Shown here: piece by piece, positions 35,159 through 44,152 of the stretch
How positions within the stretch are numbered: position 1 is the first letter of the stretch
Layout of the letters: each line of letters starts with the position of its first letter
NCBI GenBank assembly: GCA_002011075.2
Contig: MTMA02000006.1
Coordinates: 675,374 to 739,373, forward strand
Length of the DNA stretch: 64,000 bases
From: Candidatus Scotarchaeum otlingeri
GTDB lineage: Archaea; Thermoproteota; Nitrososphaeria; Geothermarchaeales; JDFR-13
Reading direction: 5' to 3'
Made by a program: the position numbers and the translations under genes
The notes under the pieces: generated by a model
Databases searched by the model: none
Told to the model about the DNA's origin: nothing
The model's input: the letters and a program-made list of their open reading frames with translations, nothing else

Positions 35159-35264
35159 GAATCCTCACATCTAAAACTACGACTATAATATAATATTAAT
35201 TGGCATCTAGTAATATCCTAATTTAATATTTTATATATGAATAGGAGTTTTTCTTAATTATTTG

Positions 35265-35296
35265 GGTGTATAAATAGTTTTTATCATCTATACACC
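35265..35296. repeat. 8-bp inverted repeat enclosing a TATA element between mptA and the CuA module
   Basis: GGTGTATA (35265-35272) and TATACACC (35289-35296) are exact reverse complements 16 bases apart. A TATAAATA box starts inside the left arm. The site lies in the 245-base gap between mptA and the CuA-type cupredoxin gene, about 110 bases from each start. The rest of the gap is AT-rich and shows no gene or RNA. Confidence 0.5.
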
Positions 35297-35403
35297 TATA
35301 TTTATTATTGATGATTATGGACTATACCCTCATATATTCGGGACTTTCTTAAAATAGCTATATGTAAAATTATCAATTAAGTGGATGGGTAGATGGGATT
35401 CCT

Positions 35404-35880
35404 ATGAAACATAAAATATTTTATAATAAGAAATTGGGTTTAATAATCATAATATCATTATTAATGGTATCGATATGGATATCTAGTCTAATGATACCTA
35501 TCTATGGAGGCAGTGATAGTTACACTATTGAGGTTAAGGCTCGAAGATTTGCATATGAGCCTGATAGAATCATTGTTAATCAGGGTGACCGTATAACATT
35601 CAAAGTAACCACTCTTGACATTACCCATGGATTCTATATAGACGGCTATGATGTAGATCTACTCGTTGAACCTGGGAAGGAATCTGTTGTAACGATTGTT
35701 GCCGATAAACCAGGGAAGTTCAAAATAAGGTGTTCCGTAACTTGTGGTTATATGCATCCCTTTATGGTTGGGGAATTGGTTGTAGTGGAGAATGGCATTA
35801 ATATCGTATTTGTTTTATCCATACTTATAGCTTTGCTCACAGCGTTGGTATCTATGTATTATGTATGGAAGAGGTGGTGA
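35404..35880 (+). CDS. CuA-type cupredoxin (COX2-like), copy 1
   Basis: An N-terminal helix (about residues 11-32) anchors an extracellular cupredoxin domain, with a second helix at the C-terminus (about residues 133-153). The CuA ligands are visible: His in DITHGF (about residue 78), then Cys110, Cys114, His118 and Met121 in CSVTCGYMHPFM. This is the binuclear copper centre of oxidase subunit II and N2O reductase. No oxidase subunit I or N2O reductase gene is in the window. The polyferredoxin gene starts three bases after the stop codon. Confidence 0.85.
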   Translation: MKHKIFYNKKLGLIIIISLLMVSIWISSLMIPIYGGSDSYTIEVKARRFAYEPDRIIVNQGDRITFKVTTLDITHGFYIDGYDVDLLVEPGKESVVTIVADKPGKFKIRCSVTCGYMHPFMVGELVVVENGINIVFVLSILIALLTALVSMYYVWKRW

Positions 35881-35883
35881 TAG

Positions 35884-37335
35884 GTGGCTTCTTCAAAATT
35901 TAGAGAATTTCTTTCGAGTCTATTGACCCATAAGACTAAATTTGATGTACTTCAAATCGATTTTATCAGGCGTATTACCACCCACCGAGCCTTCCAATTC
36001 TCCGTGATTTTCCCTAATCTACTTATTTTCTGGATAATTATCGTGGCGGGGTTATTTGGGGGTCCAGTGGGAAATAGGAATATTAGTGTAATATTTGTAT
36101 GGATATTATGGTGGTTCGCTCTTATCAGTATTCTAGTCCCTTTTGCATCAAGAATATGGTGTACGATTTGTCCCATTCCATTCTTCGGAGAGTGGATCCA
36201 AAGGAGAAGTTTAGTAACAAAGAAAAACGAAAAACTATATGGTTTAAATAAAAGGTGGCCTAGAAGGCTTGATAATATATGGCTCCAAAATATGGGTTTC
36301 CTATTAATTGCAACATTCACACCCTTATTAGTCACTAGACCAGTTGTTACAGGCATAATGCTTGCTTTACTCTTTGTTGTCGCTACTATACTAATGTTGA
36401 TATATGCAAAGAGGGTGTTTTGTAGATATGTATGTCCAGTCGGCGGCTTTCTAGGGTTATTCTCTATGTTTTCATCTCTAGAGTTGAGAGTAAACGATAG
36501 GGAGCTATGTAAAAAACACATAACAAAGGAGTGTATAAGAGGCGGGGACAATGGATACGGTTGCCCATGGCTTGTGTATCCTGGCACTTTAGAGAGAAAT
36601 AACTTCTGCGGCCTATGTCTAGAGTGTATAAAGGGCTGTCCTTATAATAATATTTCTTTAAATATACGTCCCTTCGGAAGCGATATTCTGGTGAAGGGAG
36701 AGAGGGCTATCGATGAGGCTTGGAAGAGCTTTATAATGTTCACCCTAGCAGGAATATACATACTTGTTATGCAAGGACCCTTCATCTTCTTTAAAGATCT
36801 AGCTAGGTTTTTCTGGGTTCCTCCATATGGCTGGGGCTTTACTTATGTAACCAACTATGTCATGTATGCAGGATTAGTATGGATAACCTCCTTAGCAATA
36901 GTACCAGCGATATTTTTCGTATTTACAGCATTATCCAAGTTATTATCTGGTTCTAAAGAGATATCTTATAAGAAATTGTTCATAGACTATTCATATGAGC
37001 TTATACCATTATCATTAATGGCGTGGATAGCCTTTAGCGTGCCTCTGTTGCTAGTAAACTGGTCCTATATAGCCAATGTTATCTCTGATCCCCTGGGATG
37101 GGGATGGAACTTATTTGGAACAGCAGAAATAGCATGGAAACCTTTATTCCCAGAGTATATTCCCTATATCCAAGTAGTATTATTAATAATCGGTCTAGTA
37201 TACTCAATTAAATTCGGTTTCGAAATATCCATGGAGAATTTCAGGGATAAATCCTTAGCGCTCAAAGCATTTATACCTCAGCTAGCCTTCATGATACTAG
37301 CTTCAATATTCTTTTTATGGTTATTTGTGGGGTGA
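35884..37335 (+). CDS. NapH/NosR-C-terminus-like polyferredoxin membrane protein
   Basis: A 483-residue membrane protein with about nine helices and conserved cytoplasmic Cys motifs. CTICP starts at Cys93, CRYVCPVGG at Cys180, and a ferredoxin-type CGLCLECIKGCPY starts at Cys242. The architecture matches NapH, CcoG and the C-terminal half of NosR, which carry electrons across or at the membrane to periplasmic copper or molybdenum enzymes. The start is GTG. Encoded between two CuA proteins, it could move electrons to or from them. The terminal acceptor is unknown. Confidence 0.82.
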   Translation: MASSKFREFLSSLLTHKTKFDVLQIDFIRRITTHRAFQFSVIFPNLLIFWIIIVAGLFGGPVGNRNISVIFVWILWWFALISILVPFASRIWCTICPIPFFGEWIQRRSLVTKKNEKLYGLNKRWPRRLDNIWLQNMGFLLIATFTPLLVTRPVVTGIMLALLFVVATILMLIYAKRVFCRYVCPVGGFLGLFSMFSSLELRVNDRELCKKHITKECIRGGDNGYGCPWLVYPGTLERNNFCGLCLECIKGCPYNNISLNIRPFGSDILVKGERAIDEAWKSFIMFTLAGIYILVMQGPFIFFKDLARFFWVPPYGWGFTYVTNYVMYAGLVWITSLAIVPAIFFVFTALSKLLSGSKEISYKKLFIDYSYELIPLSLMAWIAFSVPLLLVNWSYIANVISDPLGWGWNLFGTAEIAWKPLFPEYIPYIQVVLLIIGLVYSIKFGFEISMENFRDKSLALKAFIPQLAFMILASIFFLWLFVG

Positions 37336-37339
37336 TTAT

Positions 37340-37759
37340 ATGAATGGAACTGAACTTCTAGCTATATTATCTGTTGTTATTGTGATGGTGGGAATACCTG
37401 TAGGCATTTATGTCTACCAGCAGTACTATTTAGGTTCATTAGTAGTATCGGACGATGTCCAAGTGATTAGGATAAATGGATGGGCTACCGAAAACGGTGG
37501 TTGGCAGCCTGAAACAATTGTTCTCGAAAAAGGTAAGCCTGTTAGGATTGAGATATTTAGTGCTGATGTAACTCATAGCTTCTATGCACCTGAATTAGGC
37601 TTAGATAGTGGACCGATATCTCCCGGGCATTCTGTAGTGATAGAATTTACTCCTACAGAGACAGGGACTTATACCTTTAGATGTAATGTATATTGCAGTC
37701 CCTTACATCCATTGATGACAGGAACTATAATTGTGGTGGATGGTGCTAGCAATGTATAG
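37340..37759 (+). CDS. CuA-type cupredoxin (COX2-like), copy 2
   Basis: An N-terminal helix (about residues 5-25) is followed by a cupredoxin domain with the CuA set: His in ADVTHSFYAP, then Cys115, Cys119, His123 and Met126 in CNVYCSPLHPLM. It lacks the C-terminal helix of copy 1. ATG at 37340 lies four bases after GGGGTGA and is preferred to an upstream TTG. It differs enough from copy 1 to suggest an old duplication or separate partners. Confidence 0.85.
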   Translation: MNGTELLAILSVVIVMVGIPVGIYVYQQYYLGSLVVSDDVQVIRINGWATENGGWQPETIVLEKGKPVRIEIFSADVTHSFYAPELGLDSGPISPGHSVVIEFTPTETGTYTFRCNVYCSPLHPLMTGTIIVVDGASNV

Positions 37760-38237
37760 GATATATACCCGTAAACTATTTTTAAAGGGAAGGAGTTTTT
37801 TACTCACTGCCGTACCAGAAGATCTAGATGTTAAGGGAGATTTCTTGGAAATCTATAAGGGAGAGGGCTATAAAATACTTCTTTCTACTTCCCTTGAGGA
37901 TCTAAGTTATAATGCAGAGGTAAAGGTAATATGGCTACCCGACGAACAATCTATATCCACCATCTTCCTATTTGGAGAGAAAAGAAGGATAGCTGACTTA
38001 TTGATAAAGGCAGCTAAAGAGATCAGGATCGGAATATCGAAAACAATATGCTTTAAGGATGGATGTAGAAAACCTGCTTCATATTACGCGATAAAGAATG
38101 GAAGTGCTTGGTATGCATGTAGTAAGGAACATATGAGTGATATGACTACACAGGGAGTTCCCCTTAATGAATCGGATTATAAGCCCATATTATTGGAGGC
38201 AGATAGATTCATAAGTCAAAAAAGCTCTTCATCTTGA
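37752..38237 (+). CDS. Small protein with a Cys/His cluster, coupled to the CuA gene
   Basis: A 161-residue soluble protein I do not recognise. The first 95 residues look like a small alpha/beta domain. A C-terminal CFKDGCRKPASYY...YACSKEHM segment has four potential metal ligands (C-x4-C, C-x3-H) and may bind zinc or copper. The ATG lies inside the end of the second CuA gene (8-base overlap), so it is translationally coupled. A copper-handling or assembly role is only suggested by position. Its 3' end overlaps the convergent dihydropteroate-synthase-like gene by 22 bases. Confidence 0.65.
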   Translation: MYRIYTRKLFLKGRSFLLTAVPEDLDVKGDFLEIYKGEGYKILLSTSLEDLSYNAEVKVIWLPDEQSISTIFLFGEKRRIADLLIKAAKEIRIGISKTICFKDGCRKPASYYAIKNGSAWYACSKEHMSDMTTQGVPLNESDYKPILLEADRFISQKSSSS

Positions 38238-39748
38238 ATATATGTTCTACCAAGCTTTAGAGCAATCTCTGCCTTTGTCAATTCTCTCCCCAGATAGGCA
38301 GCGTGTGACAACTCAGATATAAGACCTAATTCTATTATTTTTAGATATATGTCGATAGCTTTTTTCCCTATTATAGCGTAACTAGGTTTTTCCCTTTTTC
38401 TAGGTTGATAATGAAGCGCAATAATATCTCCCTTATCATAATCCACCATTATTCTAAAAAAGCCCTTCTTATCATGCTGGATTACCTTCTCTTTTTCTGC
38501 CTTAACAACTATGCTCTTACTATAATCATATGATAAGGCTCTCCGCTTCTTTTCCTTAATCATTAATAGATCTATCCCCAAATCTTTTGGGACGCTTCCC
38601 CTTTTCTTAGCCAGTTGCATCATCTTAGATGCGTATACAACTTCTTTGACCGATCCTCTAGTCTTATGACTTGCCTCAGTAGTTAATATGATGCTAATTC
38701 CTGTCTCCATAGCTAAACCTGTCATTAGGGCATTAATTCCCGGACTATCAGCATCTATTAATTCAGTCACATTACCTATACCCATAAATAAAGGAATATC
38801 CGGGTTACGTTCACTAAAATATTTAAAGGCATAGATCGATTCAGTAAGACTTGGCATATTAATAGGATTGAGAATTAAGTCGCATAGAACCTTATTACAA
38901 CCATATTTATTTGCTTTATGAAGTAACGACTCTAAATACTTAACTCTATCGATAGCTTTTTCAGGACAATATCCCTCTTCATGATCTACAGGTATTAGAA
39001 CAATAGGTATATCTCTTAATTCCTTTCCAAAAATATCTATATTGGAATGGTCTATACTAATGATTAGCTCGATTCCTGTATCGATAGCCCTCTCTATCTC
39101 ATCGGGGTTTAAAGAATCTATACTTAGTGGTTTATCGACAACTTTTCTAAGGATATTTATAATTTCGGGAACTTTATTTGAATTATTCTCACCTGCAACC
39201 ATACCTATATCTATGATATCGGCTCCAGAGTCAACATAATACTTAGCCATGGCCATTAATTTACTCTTAGATAATTTGGGTGCATCAATTATCTCGGCGG
39301 CAACCCATATCGGGCCTCCCCTAAATATAGGCAGCCCTCCGACTCTAAACTTCTCATTCCCCTTTACTTCAATCGCTATCTTAACTTCCTCTTGGATAGT
39401 TTTATCCACTAATTCACAGGCAGGCTTAGAAGAGGATAATCTAATCTTTCCCTCCCGATACAATTTTATTATATAAGGTATATCCCATGCATCTTTAGGT
39501 CCCTTGAATACAGGTAAACCTATCTTCCGCTCTATTTGAGAAGCATCACCTTTTACCAAACCCGGAATCATTATAAAATCATATTTTTTAATGCGTTCTC
39601 TATCCAAGTATTTTTGAATTATTTTAAGAGTCAATAGTGATGCCACAGGATAAGGCAAGACATTTACATCACATTCTATATCTGTATGTTTCGCAGCCTT
39701 TTTCACATAATCCTCGGCTAATGTTCCGGTAACTAATAATATTTTCAA
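38216..39748 (-). CDS. Dihydropteroate-synthase-like protein of methanopterin synthesis
   Basis: A 510-residue member of the archaeal dihydropteroate-synthase-related family found with methanopterin genes. The pterin-binding barrel is recognisable: SGADIIDIGMVAGENNSN and DKPLSIDSLNPDEIERAI (about residues 175-220), then SIDHSN. About 150 N-terminal residues and a C-terminal domain are extra. It probably helps join the pterin to the arylamine moiety made by MptG, although biochemical proof in this family is limited. The TTG start overlaps the upstream stop (TTGA) and follows GAGGAG. Confidence 0.85.
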   Translation of the reverse strand: MKILLVTGTLAEDYVKKAAKHTDIECDVNVLPYPVASLLTLKIIQKYLDRERIKKYDFIMIPGLVKGDASQIERKIGLPVFKGPKDAWDIPYIIKLYREGKIRLSSSKPACELVDKTIQEEVKIAIEVKGNEKFRVGGLPIFRGGPIWVAAEIIDAPKLSKSKLMAMAKYYVDSGADIIDIGMVAGENNSNKVPEIINILRKVVDKPLSIDSLNPDEIERAIDTGIELIISIDHSNIDIFGKELRDIPIVLIPVDHEEGYCPEKAIDRVKYLESLLHKANKYGCNKVLCDLILNPINMPSLTESIYAFKYFSERNPDIPLFMGIGNVTELIDADSPGINALMTGLAMETGISIILTTEASHKTRGSVKEVVYASKMMQLAKKRGSVPKDLGIDLLMIKEKKRRALSYDYSKSIVVKAEKEKVIQHDKKGFFRIMVDYDKGDIIALHYQPRKREKPSYAIIGKKAIDIYLKIIELGLISELSHAAYLGRELTKAEIALKLGRTYIQDEELF

Positions 39749-40488
39749 GTTTTACTCCTCAAAACGAGTTTTTCTATCATAACTTCTATTTCAGAGGGGT
39801 GAGTGATAACATTTATTCCCTCCATATTGGATAGTAACTCGATGTTCCTCTTATCGATCTCTCTAATTTTAATGGTTATCTTCTCCCAGCATCTAATAGC
39901 ATCTACAGGACATACTTCAACACAAATTGCACAACCATAGCAATGCATTAAGTTGATTCGAGGTTTCCCGTCTATGAGTTCAATAGCATTATAGGGACAT
40001 TTATCTACACAATCCATGCATACTGTGCATTTGTCTCTATCAATATAGCATGGAATCTCTGTTTCATTTGTTACATCGGATGGTAATATCAATATTGGTA
40101 TCCCTCCCTTAACCGCTTGAGCAATGATATTGGTTACAATGGTATCGGCAATTCCATATATCGTTTTTGCAACTGTATTAGATGTAGCAGGCGCTACTAT
40201 AAGCATCTGGTATCTTTCTCTGTTGAACCGGCCAGAGTATACATTACTGACCCCCGCTTTATCAGAAGTTATTATCTCTTCATAATAACCCCCCGGAGAT
40301 ATTCTTTTCAGCATGCTTTGAAGACCATAGATTCTTGTCACCTCCATTCCAGCGTTGGAAAGAAATGTCGTTATTTTCATGTTATACTCATTTTTTAGTT
40401 TAAGCATGGCCCTAAAAGTATCTCTAAGATATGTCCCTGAACCTGTTATTCCCCAAGCTAACTTAACCCCTCTATTTACAATATCCAT
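39745..40488 (-). CDS. Flavoprotein with ferredoxin domain (DmrX / archaeoflavoprotein-like)
   Basis: Residues about 1-145 form a Dfp/UbiX-type flavin-binding domain (AWGITGSGTYL, IVAPATSNTVAKTIYGIADTIVTN). Residues about 150-200 hold two [4Fe-4S] motifs, CTVCMDCVDKCPY and CYGCAICVEVCPV. This arrangement matches DmrX-type and archaeoflavoprotein relatives of dihydromethanopterin reductase, which catalyses the last reduction to tetrahydromethanopterin. The overlap with the dihydropteroate-synthase-like gene supports this role. Confidence 0.82.
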   Translation of the reverse strand: MDIVNRGVKLAWGITGSGTYLRDTFRAMLKLKNEYNMKITTFLSNAGMEVTRIYGLQSMLKRISPGGYYEEIITSDKAGVSNVYSGRFNRERYQMLIVAPATSNTVAKTIYGIADTIVTNIIAQAVKGGIPILILPSDVTNETEIPCYIDRDKCTVCMDCVDKCPYNAIELIDGKPRINLMHCYGCAICVEVCPVDAIRCWEKITIKIREIDKRNIELLSNMEGINVITHPSEIEVMIEKLVLRSKT

Positions 40489-40585
40489 CTTCCAATAATC
40501 AATAATGTGGTATTAGAATTAATATTTTAGAGATATATTTAAGTTATTATCAGCGTATATATTGAGTCCAATATAATAATATTAC

Positions 40586-41725
40586 ATGATGATTCGTGTA
40601 TTAGGTATTGATCCGGGAACACGAAGTTTTGACATATGTGGACTAGAAGATGGCAAAGTATATTATGAAGCAATTATAGATACCCCTGAAGTAGCTGTCA
40701 ACCCCGATGCACTAATAAATGGTGTTGAAGCAGGTATGCCCGTCGACCTCATAGCAGGCCCATCGGGCTACGGCGTCGAGTTGACCTATCTAGAAGAAAT
40801 CCCGATGGACAAGCTTGAAGACTGGTATCTAACATATATCTTATTATTAAAAAGGGAAGACTTAGAGAGGGCAATGGCAAGAGATGAATTGGGTATTAAA
40901 GTCTACTATGCTATGACCAAAACAGCCATAGAGATGAAGCGGCGTGGTTGGCCAGTTTGTTACATACCAGGTGTGGTTCATCTACCTACTGTTCCCAGAT
41001 ATAGAAAAATAAATAAAATTGATATGGGAACAGCTGATAAAATGTGTATTGCTGTACTGGGGGTATATGACCAAGCCGATAGATTAGGCTTAGATTATAA
41101 TGATATCTCGTTTATCCTTGTAGAGATGGGTTTTGGATATAACGCTGTAATAGGAGTCGACCGAGGTAGAATAGTAGATGGAATAGGAGGAACATATGGT
41201 GGCCCTGGCTTTTTAACTATAGGTGCTATAGATGCCGAGATAGTTCAACTAGTAGGTACATGGGAGAAATCAGACATCTTTACTGGCGGGGGAATGGTTA
41301 TATCAAATCGTAATTCACCGGAGGAAATGATTGGCTCGGCCTCAACAGATGAAGCAAGTTACATTGCATGGAGAGCTATCTTGGAGAGTGTTGTCAAGAA
41401 TGTCTATGCTATGAAGGTGTCTGTCAAAGAGCCGCGGGAAATACTAATCTCGGGTCGATTAACTAGAATACCTGGCGTGGAAGAGGAGCTCATAAGGCTA
41501 TTATCGGATATAGCTGAAGTACGGAGAATAGGAAGCATAGAGGGAGCTAAGAAAGTAAAAGAGGCGGCGCAGGGATACGCCATTGTAGCGGATGGTCTAG
41601 CGGGAGGACGCTTCAAGGCTCTTATTGAATGGATGGGGATAAAAGACAGTAAAGGAACAGTTCTGGACAATATATATCATCCAAAAATCAAGTTGGTCGA
41701 GGACCTTTTCAAAAGCTTTACCTAG
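40586..41725 (+). CDS. DUF1464 family protein (ASKHA-fold predicted kinase, COG2441)
   Basis: The 379-residue protein begins VLGIDPGTRSFDICGLEDG, the phosphate-1 motif of the ASKHA (acetate/sugar kinase) fold. ILISGRLTRIPG corresponds to the adenosine motif, and a GGTYGGPGFLTIGAID stretch is conserved in DUF1464. COG2441 has been called predicted butyrate kinase, but this is not proven. It sits between two methanopterin operons, so a cofactor role is equally plausible. The tandem ATG start lacks a clear ribosome site. Confidence 0.8.
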   Translation: MMIRVLGIDPGTRSFDICGLEDGKVYYEAIIDTPEVAVNPDALINGVEAGMPVDLIAGPSGYGVELTYLEEIPMDKLEDWYLTYILLLKREDLERAMARDELGIKVYYAMTKTAIEMKRRGWPVCYIPGVVHLPTVPRYRKINKIDMGTADKMCIAVLGVYDQADRLGLDYNDISFILVEMGFGYNAVIGVDRGRIVDGIGGTYGGPGFLTIGAIDAEIVQLVGTWEKSDIFTGGGMVISNRNSPEEMIGSASTDEASYIAWRAILESVVKNVYAMKVSVKEPREILISGRLTRIPGVEEELIRLLSDIAEVRRIGSIEGAKKVKEAAQGYAIVADGLAGGRFKALIEWMGIKDSKGTVLDNIYHPKIKLVEDLFKSFT

Positions 41726-41741
41726 TGAGTCTCCAGTACTA

Positions 41742-42701
41742 TCAACAATTTTTTATAACAGCCCCAACATTATTTGCCTTAGTAATTATAACCTCTCCCC
41801 CTACGCTATAGTCCAGAAACCTTCTCAATTTATTAACTACTGAATGAAGGTTCCCTTTATCAGTTATTCCATAGAATGCTGGTCCCCAAGAGCTCTGTCC
41901 AGCCCCATAGACGCCCTCCTCCAACATTAAATGAATACCCTTATCAATTATCTCATCTCTGAAAACACCGGACTGAACATCTTCAAACATTAATCCGACC
42001 TCTTTTTCAAATAATAGTAATGCTCGACCAAACTCTTCGATGTCTCTATTTACTAAGGCTGGAAGCATCTTCATAAGTAGGATTCTGGATGCGTTGCTTA
42101 CATTTTTCTCTAAGCATTTTTCCCGGGCTTTAGCCATCGCTTCTTCTTCAGCCTTACCATATAAGCCTCTCTCTATATTAGGTATACATATAATTATCTT
42201 CCATTCCTCAGGGAAATTCAGTCTAACTATCAAAGGAGGTATCTCTTCTCTGTCGATTTTTCTACCTCCATCAACTACAAATCCACCGTATCTAAATGTA
42301 TATATACCTGAACCAGACACTTTCCCCCTTCCCATCACACTAGCTATGTCGTGAAGCTCTAAATCTAGATCATTAAGCTTTGCCAATCCATAACCAATGG
42401 CAAGTGCCAATTGGGTCCCTGAACCTAGCCCTACATGCATTGGAATGGCATTTTTAATAGTAATTTTAAATCGATGTTTAATATTGAAGTTATATAGAAA
42501 TTTCTCTGCATAGTATAGCCCTCTCTCACTATCCTCTCCCTCGACTATCAGGCTTCCCGCTTCTTCAATAACTACTCTGGTATGGGGCTTCTGAACTGCT
42601 AACCCGACGCTTCCATAATATCTACCTAAATCCCCCTTCAAATCTAATATACCTATATGAATTCTAGAGGGCGTTTCAATCACTATTCTTTTCCCATTCA
42701 C
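41742..42701 (-). CDS. mptG: Beta-ribofuranosylaminobenzene 5'-phosphate synthase
   Basis: Condenses 4-hydroxybenzoate or 4-aminobenzoate with phosphoribosyl pyrophosphate to give the arylamine part of methanopterin. The protein has GHMP-kinase-like features with the family N-terminus ETPSRIHIGILDLKGDLGR and the glycine-rich loop MHVGLGSGTQLALAIGYGLAKL (about residues 88-109). GVYGAGQSSWGPAFYG follows near the end. Length (319) is typical. The GTG start overlaps the DUF447 gene by 26 bases and follows GGAGAGGATG. Confidence 0.92.
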   Translation of the reverse strand: MNGKRIVIETPSRIHIGILDLKGDLGRYYGSVGLAVQKPHTRVVIEEAGSLIVEGEDSERGLYYAEKFLYNFNIKHRFKITIKNAIPMHVGLGSGTQLALAIGYGLAKLNDLDLELHDIASVMGRGKVSGSGIYTFRYGGFVVDGGRKIDREEIPPLIVRLNFPEEWKIIICIPNIERGLYGKAEEEAMAKAREKCLEKNVSNASRILLMKMLPALVNRDIEEFGRALLLFEKEVGLMFEDVQSGVFRDEIIDKGIHLMLEEGVYGAGQSSWGPAFYGITDKGNLHSVVNKLRRFLDYSVGGEVIITKANNVGAVIKNC

Positions 42702-43314
42702 GAATCATCCTCTCCAGATCATCCATTATCATCCCATAAGGTTTTGATGGACATATTCTATTAATAATATCCTTATAATGGCTAATTAGATGCTTCAATC
42801 GAGTAACTTTATCTATATCTCCTCTCTCTAGGAAAACCCTAATTCGTGTTGCATGTATAAGGCTTTCTATAATAGCGTTCTTACATCTAGTAATTAGCCT
42901 GGGAAACCCTTTTTTTATCTGTATATCAATTACCTTGAATTTGATAATAATAAATTCATTATAATCCTCGAAGTCCTCCTTCTTTACTACGATATATGCG
43001 TCCGCATCTCTTAGGGGAGGTAGCCCATTATCCAGTGGGTGGTCAAGTAAGATAATAGCTTCATCATCTCTGAAGGTGGCGATATAATAATACTCTACAT
43101 TATCGGTAATATTTATTAGGGCTAAGTCTCTCGAAACGAGATTTGTATATGTCTGAGTATCTTTATATATTTTCATATAGAGCTTATCGCCGATTCTTCT
43201 AACACCTATTGGAGCAAGATTTGCCATACCTTCTTCATCTATAGTTGAAACTAATGCTTCGATATGAAGTCCATCTATAAACCCTATTTCATCCAGAACA
43301 GACAGCACATCCAT
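42676..43314 (-). CDS. DUF447 family protein (flavin-reductase-like fold)
   Basis: A 212-residue protein with the DUF447 N-terminal pattern: EALVSTIDEEGMANLAPIGVRR and later DLALINITDNVEYYY. These proteins have a split-barrel flavin-binding-like fold and often accompany mptG in archaea. The function is unknown; a redox step in methanopterin synthesis is a reasonable guess. It lies 11 bases after mptE and overlaps mptG. Confidence 0.85.
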   Translation of the reverse strand: MDVLSVLDEIGFIDGLHIEALVSTIDEEGMANLAPIGVRRIGDKLYMKIYKDTQTYTNLVSRDLALINITDNVEYYYIATFRDDEAIILLDHPLDNGLPPLRDADAYIVVKKEDFEDYNEFIIIKFKVIDIQIKKGFPRLITRCKNAIIESLIHATRIRVFLERGDIDKVTRLKHLISHYKDIINRICPSKPYGMIMDDLERMIREWEKNSD

Positions 43315-43325
43315 ATTTGAACCCT

Positions 43326-44051
43326 CTATTTCTTAAGTAGTCTAGTTTCCGCAGTAATATTTATGAGTTTTAAGCCATAAATCCTAGCCGCCCTTTCTAA
43401 TAATATCTTCCCTATTCTTAGCTTCCGTCTTTTTCTATCTAGATCTTTAGGAAACCCAAAGCTATATTTACCTATAGCTCCTCCAAATTCCATTCCTACC
43501 AAATATATAGTCTTAGCACCATATCTCGCAGCCAAATGTACTGCCCTATCCCCATCAGTAAAGCCGCCTATATTGACTATAAATGGAGGGGCTGAATATA
43601 CTTGGCTAGTTATATAGACCTCGGGTGTCATATCCGCAAAATATATTTGTCTATCGATATTATCTCCATGGCATAAGACGACAAATATGCTGCCATTATC
43701 ATAAGCTTCCTTAAGTGCCGAAGGTGACCCATCCAAATCGGTTACAATAATATCCGGGAAAATATCCCTCTCGATTAACGCGCCTACAGCACCATCAGCA
43801 CATATAATGGGCTTATCATGTGATACCGCTTCTATATTTAAGTGATATTCAAGTGATGGACCTGCACCGATAACATAAACCTCCCTTTCTATTATCTTAT
43901 CAAGTCTATACCAGTCTTTACGCGGTTTAAATAATATTAGGCCAAATATTGGGGATAACATATCTCTAGCTATGGGTAACGATAACTCCTTCTGAACCCA
44001 CCTATATAGTATTAAGTCGCTGCATAATGGTTTTAGTACGCTATCCTTCAT
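43326..44051 (-). CDS. mptE: 6-hydroxymethyl-7,8-dihydropterin pyrophosphokinase (MptE, DUF115)
   Basis: Activates hydroxymethyl-dihydropterin with ATP before coupling to the arylamine. The DUF115 core shows YVIGAGPSLEYHLN (nucleotide loop), ICADGAVGALIERDIFPDIIVTDLDG and FVVLCHGDNID. GFTDGDRAVHLAARYGAKTIYLVGMEFGG follows. It is first in the mptE-DUF447-mptG operon and divergent from mptD across 101 bases. Confidence 0.9.
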   Translation of the reverse strand: MKDSVLKPLCSDLILYRWVQKELSLPIARDMLSPIFGLILFKPRKDWYRLDKIIEREVYVIGAGPSLEYHLNIEAVSHDKPIICADGAVGALIERDIFPDIIVTDLDGSPSALKEAYDNGSIFVVLCHGDNIDRQIYFADMTPEVYITSQVYSAPPFIVNIGGFTDGDRAVHLAARYGAKTIYLVGMEFGGAIGKYSFGFPKDLDRKRRKLRIGKILLERAARIYGLKLINITAETRLLKK

Positions 44052-44152
44052 GATTTATCTACAAAATAATTATATCTGTATACACATAGACAAGTTTTTC
44101 TATATAGGCATAATAAAACCCGATATTACTATACTCTATATAGGGGTATAAG

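Noticed and set aside
35952-36587. A 211-codon open frame antisense to the polyferredoxin gene
   Set aside because: Composition and lack of any motif mark it as a shadow of the well-supported polyferredoxin frame.
35404-37759. Nitrous oxide reductase or complete cytochrome oxidase
   Set aside because: CuA domains are present, but there is no NosZ propeller (CuZ His-rich) sequence and no oxidase subunit I in the window.
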